The notes under the pieces were generated by a model. It worked only from the letters and a program-made list of their open reading frames with translations. It was not told the DNA's origin and searched no databases. Of a stretch of 5,461 bases of DNA, positions 1 to 5,208 are shown in pieces. The stretch comes from JAEXNA01 sp050486105. Its GTDB lineage: Bacteria > Vulcanimicrobiota > Xenobia > Xenobiales > JADMJV01. The translations under genes and the position numbers were made by a program. How positions within the stretch are numbered: the stretch's first letter is position 1; every line of letters begins with the position of its first letter. The DNA is taken from positions 1 to 5,461 of the forward strand of contig JBJHCR010000402.1 of the NCBI GenBank assembly GCA_050486105.1, given 5' to 3'.

Positions 1-21
1 CCTCTAAACTTCGATTTCAGA

Positions 22-675
22 ATGGATCGGGTCGAAAGGGAGCTCTTGAGGCAAAACCTTACCGATATCGAACTCGCCGAGCTATTATCAGAGTTGAATG
101 AGGCCGAATCCCTGCTCAGTGAGGGCGAGATTCACGATAGTCGTTGGGCTCGAGTTTGGCTTAATAAGGCAATCGTTTCCTGGCACCTTAGTGATTTCCG
201 CCAGACTGAGAAATTCTTCCGTAAAGCTCTTGAAGGGTTCGAGGCCACCCACGGTGCCGATTCCTTCTATGTTGGTGGAGTTAACTGCCGTTATGGGGAA
301 TTCTTGCTGCAGGGGGGCAGATACGGAGAGGCCTTGTCGCGCTTCGAATCGGGACTTCCAGCCGTTTATGACAGCTTAGGACCCGATGACCCGTTCACCT
401 TGAGAATTTTGTTTCGGAAGGTGGCAGCGCTCGTTCAATTTGGGAGATTGGGCGAAGCGCAAGAGATAGCCGTCCAGTGCTGGCCTTCACTTTTGAGTCA
501 AGCTGGGCTATACGACTCAAGTTTTCTCCAGTGGACCGGGCAGGCCCTCGATTCCTTGGCTCGGGCTCAAAAGCTGCAGTCTCCTCCAGGTGGAAAAAGT
601 TGGGTTGAGACCTTGGAAGAGGCACGACAGCAGGGCCGAGGGGTAGAAGAGGCTAAGCGGACAGTCGGTCCGTAA
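22..675 (+). CDS. Tetratricopeptide-repeat (TPR) protein, possibly 5'-truncated by the window edge
   Basis: Seen: a 217-residue, mostly helical soluble protein with no signal peptide or membrane segment. Three TPR-like units with a long (about 42-residue) period are visible: roughly residues 42-78 (WLNKAIVSWHLSDF...AEKFFRKALE-like pattern), 82-124 (YGEFLLQGGRYGEALSRFE, then LGPDDP) and 125-158 (KVAALVQFGRLGEAQEIA). The G-x-x-x-P-x-T spacing between helix pairs resembles kinesin-light-chain TPRs. Residues 12-34 form an extra amphipathic helix, and the last 30 residues are charged and low in structure. TPRs bind other proteins; no catalytic motif is seen, so the partner is unknown. Start: the ATG has no clear Shine-Dalgarno, and the frame is open upstream to base 1, so this may be the C-terminal part of a longer protein. 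It lies upstream of the acyltransferase on the same strand. TPR identity is fairly secure; the role is unknown. Confidence 0.8.
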   Translation: MDRVERELLRQNLTDIELAELLSELNEAESLLSEGEIHDSRWARVWLNKAIVSWHLSDFRQTEKFFRKALEGFEATHGADSFYVGGVNCRYGEFLLQGGRYGEALSRFESGLPAVYDSLGPDDPFTLRILFRKVAALVQFGRLGEAQEIAVQCWPSLLSQAGLYDSSFLQWTGQALDSLARAQKLQSPPGGKSWVETLEEARQQGRGVEEAKRTVGP

Positions 676-756
676 GGAGAGCAGTGCGCTCAAGCTTTCC
701 GATTTGAATAGAGAAAGTGGTCCTCATTGTGGGTCACCACGGATGCCACCTACGAA

Positions 757-763
757 AGGGGAG
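757..763 (+). promoter_or_regulatory. Shine-Dalgarno AGGGGAG deciding the acyltransferase start
   Basis: AGGGGAG lies nine bases before ATG 773, near-ideal spacing. I saw no comparable site before ATG 743 or TTG 704. It is the reason for choosing the shorter acyltransferase. Confidence 0.55.
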
Positions 764-772
764 ACTGTCCAG

Positions 773-1756
773 ATGCCTGATAGTGGATTCCGAACGCTTG
801 GAGTGCTAGAACGTCTTCAAGACTTTCACCTTCCTCAAGTTCCTTATGCCCAGATCATGATCGCCCGTACAATACTCCCCTTAGACTATGCTCGCCCACC
901 TGGAACGTCATACTCCATCGACGGCTTAGACTATCTAGACAATGATAGACCTTATCTCCTGGCTATGAATCACACCGATCGTTTCAACTATGCTCCATTC
1001 ATGAAAGAGCTAGACCGAATCGGCTTCTCACCTCTCGCTCCTTGGGTCAAGGGAAAGTACTATCAGAAAGCGTGGTTGGCCAAGCTATTGACTTGGTGCG
1101 CCTGTATGCCGGTGCCTTCTCGAGGATTCTTGTTGACTTTGGACTGGCTGGCTCGAGTTGGTCGACGGCCCAGAGAGGATGAGTATCGAGAACTGAGGAG
1201 CTTGGGTGACGGACTTTGGTCTGGAGAAGAATTGTCGGACGATGTGCGGAGTTACTTGGAAGACCTTCGCCATGAAGACCCTGCTCAGTTTGCCCAGAGT
1301 TTCCAGAGACATTTTGAGGGCCTGACGGCTGAGGTCGTAAGGATCAACCAAGAAGCTCTCGAATTCGGGTATCGACCTCTGGTTTTTCCCCAGGGCACTC
1401 GATCGCGCAGGCTTACTCCGGGATTTTCAGGAGTGGTGCAGATGGCTCTGCATTTGGGAGTTTCTATCGTTCCCATCGGTGTCAGCGGCTCAGACCTGCT
1501 CTATCCCGGAGATTCCATTTTTTCTAAAGGGGGACATTGCCACTACACCATCGGTGAACCAATCGATCTCTGTTCTGATCCCAGGGCCCCGAGAGATTTC
1601 TTACCCTTGACCATCGACGCTTCTCGGCGATACGAGCAAGAGTTTCAAAGGCTGACCGACCTTTTAATGGACCGGATTAACGATTTGCTTCCTGAGGAGT
1701 ATCAGTTTGGAGACAGAGCAGAAAGTCTTCAGGCAGGCACCGAACGTTTCTTGTGA
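773..1756 (+). CDS. PlsC-like lysophospholipid/glycerolipid acyltransferase, divergent
   Basis: Seen: a 327-residue protein with the ordered acyltransferase blocks: NHTDRFN at residues 66-72 (block I), PVPSRG at 113-118 (block II arginine), FPQGTRS at 205-211 (block III) and VPIGVSGSD at 233-241 (block IV). Members of this family move an acyl chain from acyl-CoA or acyl-ACP to a lysophospholipid or similar acceptor at the inner membrane face. Two signature residues differ: HX4D reads HX4N, and FPEGTR reads FPQGTR. The gap between blocks II and III is about 88 residues, much longer than in E. coli PlsC, and is filled by a charged helical insert. No strong transmembrane helix is seen. Start: ATG 773 has AGGGGAG nine bases upstream; ATG 743 and TTG 704 are in-frame alternatives adding 10 or 23 residues. 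The fold is confident, the substrate is not. Its 3' end overlaps the opposing kinase gene by 28 bp. Confidence 0.85.
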   Translation: MPDSGFRTLGVLERLQDFHLPQVPYAQIMIARTILPLDYARPPGTSYSIDGLDYLDNDRPYLLAMNHTDRFNYAPFMKELDRIGFSPLAPWVKGKYYQKAWLAKLLTWCACMPVPSRGFLLTLDWLARVGRRPREDEYRELRSLGDGLWSGEELSDDVRSYLEDLRHEDPAQFAQSFQRHFEGLTAEVVRINQEALEFGYRPLVFPQGTRSRRLTPGFSGVVQMALHLGVSIVPIGVSGSDLLYPGDSIFSKGGHCHYTIGEPIDLCSDPRAPRDFLPLTIDASRRYEQEFQRLTDLLMDRINDLLPEEYQFGDRAESLQAGTERFL

Positions 1757-2817
1757 AGAGATCGCTCGACGATGGCTTCTAGCTCTGTACGAGAATGCGC
1801 AAAAGCTTGAGCTAATCTGGTTTGGCACCGAACTCGGTCGAGGTTGTGTCCGGGTCGTGAGATGGTGAAATATCGATCATTTTGAAGATGGTCAGTGAAA
1901 AACCGAAGTGCCAACTCTAAGGTCATGAGATAGGCCGCGTACACCATTCGTTTGAGCTCGTCAGGGCTAGCCTGCTCACCGAAGACCTCCAAATAACCCT
2001 CAACCACAGAGGCAAAGCGATGCTGGTCGATGGCGATACCCTCTAGATTGGTGCTGTCTTCCGGCTCCAGACAAACGCTGCTGCGACAAAGGTCTCCAAA
2101 GTCCATCAACCAACTGCCTGGCATGACAGTGTCCAAGTCCACCACACAGCAGACCTCCGGGCGGTCACGATAGAACAGGCAGTTGTTCAGTTTAGTGTCG
2201 TTATGAACAATGCCGTGAGGGACTTGGTCAGGTGATAAACCAGTGAGTCCAAACTCTGGGAAAGCTGTGCTAATCAAGTTCTCCAGGGATGCCCGGTCGC
2301 TTTCGGAGCGTCGTTCCGGCTGAGCCGCCGTCCAACTCTCCTGGAAGACCTGGTAGCGATGCTCGGTGTTGTGAAAATTTGGAATTGGGATGAAGAAGTC
2401 TTGGTTGTTGAGACCTTTGAGTCGGCAGGCAAAATCAGCGAAGGCCCGGGCTGCAGCCTTTAGGTACTCTTCACCCGGCGGGACATCGAAAGTTATGGTA
2501 TCCGGAATGAAGGCCGAACAGCGCCAAAGATTTCCGACCTGCCGGTCTCTGCACAGCAATTCCTGAGATCCCCGAAGGGTGAGAAAAGAGAGGGTCGGCT
2601 CTGAAGTTTGGGCTGTTAGGCCCTGCACCTTTGAGATGTTGGACATGACCGCATCAGGAGAGTTGAAGACGTCTTCGTTGAAACATTGAAAGACGAAGGC
2701 GCCCTTGGAACAACTCACCAACAGAGTGCCGTGGATCAAGCCACTTCCCAATGGGGCGACTGAGTAGATGTCGCTTTCACCTAGAAAACTTTCGATGATT
2801 TCTGCTGGTACACTCAT
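1729..2817 (-). CDS. NahK-like anomeric sugar kinase (APH/choline-kinase fold)
   Basis: Seen: 362 residues with the phosphotransferase motifs in order: the loop GSGLIHGTLLV (24-34), the family block FQCFN..VF...AVMSNI (43-61), FHNTEHRYQVF (148-158), the catalytic loop HNDTKLNN (205-212; D207 likely the base, N212 a metal ligand) and DLDTVMPG...DFGD (227-242; D227 the metal ligand). Known: HNDTK(L/I)NN plus (I/V)DLDTVMPG typifies the group containing bifidobacterial N-acetylhexosamine 1-kinase, which is about 360 residues and makes GlcNAc-1-P or GalNAc-1-P from ATP. Inference: this cytosolic enzyme phosphorylates a free sugar at C1 for its nucleotidyltransferase neighbour; the exact sugar is unknown. 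The usual R/K in LQ(R/K)iN is a cysteine here (C45). Start: ATG 2817 overlaps the upstream TGA as ATGA and has GAGAGG eight bases upstream; GTG 2823 would add two residues but sits too close to that site. Antibiotic resistance is unlikely despite the APH fold. Confidence 0.87.
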   Translation of the reverse strand: MSVPAEIIESFLGESDIYSVAPLGSGLIHGTLLVSCSKGAFVFQCFNEDVFNSPDAVMSNISKVQGLTAQTSEPTLSFLTLRGSQELLCRDRQVGNLWRCSAFIPDTITFDVPPGEEYLKAAARAFADFACRLKGLNNQDFFIPIPNFHNTEHRYQVFQESWTAAQPERRSESDRASLENLISTAFPEFGLTGLSPDQVPHGIVHNDTKLNNCLFYRDRPEVCCVVDLDTVMPGSWLMDFGDLCRSSVCLEPEDSTNLEGIAIDQHRFASVVEGYLEVFGEQASPDELKRMVYAAYLMTLELALRFFTDHLQNDRYFTISRPGHNLDRVRCQTRLAQAFAHSRTELEAIVERSLHKKRSVPA

Positions 2818-3728
2818 GCCCACAACCTCTCGGGATAGTCTCCGGCCGCGATTCGTTTCCGGAGCCCTTCGACCACGGTTTCCCGGTCTTCGGGATAGGT
2901 TACCCCCATCCAGGCATCTTCACTCGTCTCCACTCGAATGGCTTCTGAACCCCTATGCTGCCAGGCGGTGACCGCGGCAGGGAGATAGAACTCACCTTTG
3001 CCCAGGTCTCCTTGCTCCTCTGTTAGGCGAGTCAAGAACCCTTCAAACTCTTGACCAAGAAAGTCAAAGAAGGTTGGACCGAAGCCCCAGCAATTCATGG
3101 AGACGAGTGAGGACTTGGGGAAGGTTTCGCCGCTGGCATCGTCCTCGACTAGGTCGTCGGAGACGGCTCTGAGTTGGGTGCGCTCGTCGATACCGGTCAA
3201 CGTGCCCACTTCTTCGTCAAGCCTGCAGACTCCGCGAGAGACCGTGCCGCTAGGTGAAAGGGTGTTGCCCAGGCGGAAGGCGACCATGCAAGGGGAATCC
3301 GAAGTTTGTAGATGTCTAGCCAATTGACGGAAAGCCTGTGGTCCATAATAGTCATCAGCGTTGATGGCCAAGAATGGGGAGGACACCGCTTTCCGGGCGG
3401 CCCACACGGCATGCCCGGTACCCCAAGGCTTGGTTCGTTGGTCTAAAGTCAGCTTACCGGAAAAGTGAGGGGGCAAGTCCTCAAGGTCTTGGAAAGCCAA
3501 GCTCACCGAGAGGTCTGCGGGCAGTCGCCTAACGATGGTCTCCTCGAAAGCTGCCCGGAAGTCCTCTCGTATCACAAAAACAACATGATCTATTCCGCTA
3601 CGCGCGGCGTCGAAGATGGAGTATTCCATCAGCACCTCTTGGTTTGGACCAACTCCATCCAACTGTTTCAAGCCGCCGTAACGACTTCCCATGCCTGCGG
3701 CCAGAATAACCAGTGAAAGCTTGCTCAT
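2814..3728 (-). CDS. Sugar-1-phosphate nucleotidyltransferase (GT-A pyrophosphorylase fold)
   Basis: Seen: 304 residues opening with the nucleotide-binding signature LAAGMGSRYGGLKQL (9-23, K21), then KPWGTGHAVWAAR (100-112) for base recognition, NADDYYG (123-129; D125/D126 as metal ligands), FRLGNTLSPSGTVSRGVC (151-168) and SMNCWGF (210-216). Known: this class makes NDP-sugar and pyrophosphate from NTP and sugar-1-phosphate. The R-Y-G-G-L-K-Q signature, lacking the classic P-x-T-x-x-x-PK, marks a subgroup that I recall being adjacent to NahK-like kinases in Bacteroidetes. It has no C-terminal left-handed beta-helix, so no GlmU-type acetyltransferase activity is expected. Inference: it uses the downstream kinase's product; whether UTP, dTTP or another nucleotide is used cannot be read. 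ATG 3728 is the first start, with only a weak purine-rich upstream stretch. It is the first gene of a two-gene minus-strand operon ending in an ATGA overlap. Confidence 0.88.
   Translation of the reverse strand: MSKLSLVILAAGMGSRYGGLKQLDGVGPNQEVLMEYSIFDAARSGIDHVVFVIREDFRAAFEETIVRRLPADLSVSLAFQDLEDLPPHFSGKLTLDQRTKPWGTGHAVWAARKAVSSPFLAINADDYYGPQAFRQLARHLQTSDSPCMVAFRLGNTLSPSGTVSRGVCRLDEEVGTLTGIDERTQLRAVSDDLVEDDASGETFPKSSLVSMNCWGFGPTFFDFLGQEFEGFLTRLTEEQGDLGKGEFYLPAAVTAWQHRGSEAIRVETSEDAWMGVTYPEDRETVVEGLRKRIAAGDYPERLWA
2826..2831 (-). promoter_or_regulatory. Shine-Dalgarno GAGAGG for the sugar kinase, inside the upstream gene
   Basis: On the minus strand GAGAGG lies eight bases before ATG 2817, within the last codons of the nucleotidyltransferase gene. 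With the ATGA overlap it suggests translational coupling, and it favours ATG 2817 over GTG 2823. Confidence 0.5.
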
Positions 3729-3900
3729 GCTGAGTTTTTCTCAATTTCTTAATCCTGCCCTGCCCACCACGGAAGGATGGACCGGGAAACTTGGACTTCG
3801 GCTCTAGACTCGCGCTCCGCACTTCTCAAAATAGTTGCCAAAACCAGGACTATATGAAGCAAGCAGTACCAAGAAGTTTTTCTAAGCTGTCGAAATGTGC

Positions 3901-3906
3901 TTGACA
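3901..3906 (+). promoter_or_regulatory. Candidate -35 element TTGACA upstream of the amidase operon
   Basis: This is an exact consensus -35 hexamer 75 bases before the amidase start. The -10 positions at usual spacing (AGGCTA, GGCTAA, GCTAAC) are poor; TAACCT at 3928 is better but 21 bp away. It could be an activator-dependent promoter or chance. Confidence 0.25.
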
Positions 3907-3963
3907 AGGAATGAAAACAGGCCAGGCTAACCTTTTTGTCCGAGAAGTGCGAAATGTGAATCT

Positions 3964-3970
3964 AGGGCGG
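3964..3970 (+). promoter_or_regulatory. Candidate Shine-Dalgarno AGGGCGG for the TTG-started amidase
   Basis: This purine-rich site lies ten bases before TTG 3981. It supports that start over GTG 4002, which has no comparable site, although domain alignment would also allow GTG 4002. Confidence 0.35.
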
Positions 3971-3980
3971 ATTTTCGCCT

Positions 3981-4757
3981 TTGGAAAACGAACCAAACGG
4001 CGTGCCGATCCATACCGCATGTCTTCAATTCAAACCTGAACGAGGCCTGGTAAACGCCAATCGCCAGCGTTTGTGCAATCTTTTTGTCGAGGCCAGAGAA
4101 CTCGGTGCGAAACTGTTGGTTGCTCCAGAGATGGCAACCTCAGGTTATGTGTTCCCAGATCGGGGTTCAATCTTGCCGAGTTGTGAGACCAGGGATGGAG
4201 AGTCTGTAGAGACCATCTCAGCGCTGGCCGTTCGCCTTCAAGCCACTCTGGTGTTCGGTTGGCCTGAGATTGTGGCGGAGGAGAAGGACCGATTGTTCAA
4301 CTCTGCTGCAGTATGTTTTCCCAACGGCGAGAGGATGTATTATCGCAAGAATTTTCTGTATGAGACCGATAAGACCTGGGCTGAGCCAGGAGATAATCCT
4401 TATCCCGTATGGACCCTTGACGGAGGAATGAAGGCCACCTTGGGGATTTGTATGGACCTCAACGACCCGGCCTTTCGCGAACATCTCAGACGAGAGAGCA
4501 TTCGTGTCTGTTGCTTTCCTACGAACTGGCTTGATCAAGACTTCACTGTCTGGAACTATTGGGCCTGGTGCCTGCAAGGATCTCTCACCTGCTTGCTTGG
4601 AGCCAACACCTACGGGGAGGAAGACCATATTCGGTTTCGAGGGGAATCGGCGATCCTCGACGGTCGGGTCCTGCTGGCTACGGCCCCTAGCAAAGGGGAT
4701 CAGGTGATCCACGCCCTGGTACCCGATGAGCCGACCCCTTTTCCTGACTGGAGTTGA
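3981..4757 (+). CDS. Carbon-nitrogen hydrolase (nitrilase superfamily), possible N-terminal-amidase-like
   Basis: Seen: 258 residues with the full nitrilase triad: E50 in LLVAPEMATSGY, K123 in YYRKNFLYETD and C157 in LGICMDLND. The alpha-beta-beta-alpha order, ANTYGEED (208-215) and FRGESAILDGRVLL (219-232) also fit. Known: the cysteine forms a thioester while the enzyme hydrolyses a nonpeptide C-N bond (amide, carbamoyl or, rarely, nitrile). GICMDLN with a later AN.xGEE resembles, from memory, fungal Nta1-type protein N-terminal amidases more than ureidopropionase or omega-amidase; this is a weak hint. Cytosolic, no signal peptide. Start: TTG 3981 has AGGGCGG ten bases upstream; GTG 4002 would start right at the PIHTACLQF strand, the usual family N-terminus, and is a real alternative. 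Its stop overlaps the JAMM gene's start (TTGA), so the two are probably co-translated. Family sure, substrate unknown. Confidence 0.87.
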   Translation: MENEPNGVPIHTACLQFKPERGLVNANRQRLCNLFVEARELGAKLLVAPEMATSGYVFPDRGSILPSCETRDGESVETISALAVRLQATLVFGWPEIVAEEKDRLFNSAAVCFPNGERMYYRKNFLYETDKTWAEPGDNPYPVWTLDGGMKATLGICMDLNDPAFREHLRRESIRVCCFPTNWLDQDFTVWNYWAWCLQGSLTCLLGANTYGEEDHIRFRGESAILDGRVLLATAPSKGDQVIHALVPDEPTPFPDWS

Positions 4758-5164
4758 CGAAACTGCAAATCTCCAAAGAGGTGCTCGAAATCCTCCGCAG
4801 GGACCTGGCAGATGGACCTGAGAGGGAGTTGTGTGGCCTGTTGACAGGAACGCAGAACGTGGTGCGCTTTAGAGTTCCAGCCCTTTTTGGCAGTTGGAGA
4901 ACAGGTTTTCATCTCGACCAACACTGGCTTCTCGAGCAACTCTATGAAGCGCGAGTTCAAAAGGTACAAATTCTGGGATTTTACCATAGTCACCCTCAGG
5001 GACACCAAATTGAGCCGAGCCAAGGCGACCTTGACGGCCATCCCCTAGCGTCAAAGGTCTTGATTTTCTCTGCTGATCAAGGCCGTTTCGAGTGGGGCCT
5101 TTTTGAGTTCTGTCCAACCGAGGATGGTTTAGGCTTTCGACGCCTTAAGGCCTGGGAGGTGTGA
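4754..5164 (+). CDS. JAMM/MPN+ metalloprotease, Mov34/M67-like
   Basis: Seen: a single-domain 136-residue protein with all JAMM zinc/catalytic residues: E25 in ERELCGLLTG, H78 and H80 in GFYHSHP, S89 and D92 in PSQGD. Known: MPN+ enzymes are zinc isopeptidases; eukaryotic ones remove ubiquitin, and bacterial stand-alone ones include Mec-type peptidases trimming ThiS/MoaD-like sulfur carriers, RadC proteins, and deconjugases of bacterial ubiquitin-like systems. No ubiquitin-like, E1 or E2 gene is visible here, so the substrate is open. Odd: eight rather than the usual seven residues lie between the second His and the Ser. Start: TTG 4754 overlaps the amidase stop as TTGA, and the MPN fold begins right after it (LQISKEVLEIL); GGAG is immediately adjacent, too close for a normal site, so reinitiation by terminating ribosomes is likely. 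Cytosolic. It converges on the minus-strand gene after a 44-bp gap. Confidence 0.85.
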   Translation: MTKLQISKEVLEILRRDLADGPERELCGLLTGTQNVVRFRVPALFGSWRTGFHLDQHWLLEQLYEARVQKVQILGFYHSHPQGHQIEPSQGDLDGHPLASKVLIFSADQGRFEWGLFEFCPTEDGLGFRRLKAWEV

Positions 5165-5208
5165 GCGAGGAAACTGCGCCCTAGATAAAATGGAATGTCC
5201 GTGGCCAC

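Larger units (their letters stand above)
3729..3980. promoter_or_regulatory. Divergent intergenic region with candidate promoters and short repeats
   Basis: This 252-bp gap separates the minus-strand sugar operon from the plus-strand amidase-JAMM operon, so it should hold both promoters. Seen: a 10-bp inverted repeat CGCACTTCTC (3818-3827) / GAGAAGTGCG (3942-3951); a 9-bp direct repeat CGAAATGTG (3891-3899 and 3950-3958), the second copy running on from the right inverted-repeat arm; a perfect TTGACA on plus at 3901-3906, with no good -10 at 16-19 bp; and TATAGT on minus (3854-3849), with no good -35. These may be operators for shared control, but short repeats can arise by chance. I saw no riboswitch or terminator fold, and only a short overlapping ORF judged spurious. 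Confidence 0.4.

Noticed and set aside
717..740. Small hairpins (GTGGT/ACCAC or GTGG/CCAC) upstream of the acyltransferase
   Set aside because: Stems of 4-5 bp, competing pairings and no T-tract; not distinguishable from background.
1729..2817. Antibiotic-resistance aminoglycoside phosphotransferase
   Set aside because: The fold is shared, but the HNDTKLNN and DLDTVMPG blocks, the length and the nucleotidyltransferase partner point to the sugar 1-kinase group.
3849..3854. Minus-strand TATAGT as a -10 for the nucleotidyltransferase operon
   Set aside because: The hexamer is good, but no -35 lies at 16-18 bp (TTGGTA is only 12 bp away), so I do not list it as a separate promoter.
3911..4039. 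42-residue basic ORF starting ATG 3911 and overlapping the amidase start
   Set aside because: Its AAGGA lies directly against the ATG with no spacing, the product matches nothing I know, and it runs out of frame into the amidase.
4218..4712. 164-codon antisense open frame within the amidase gene
   Set aside because: The opposite strand encodes an intact nitrilase with all catalytic motifs; the antisense product has no recognisable domain and looks like a codon-usage shadow.
4754..5164. A bacterial ubiquitin-like conjugation (Bil-type) operon
   Set aside because: Only the JAMM component is visible; no ubiquitin-like, E1 or E2 protein lies in the window, so the claim would exceed the evidence.
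5201..5208. Perfect palindrome GTGGCCAC between the convergent genes
   Set aside because: The stem is only 4 bp with no loop and no T-tract follows, so it is not credible as a terminator; probably chance.
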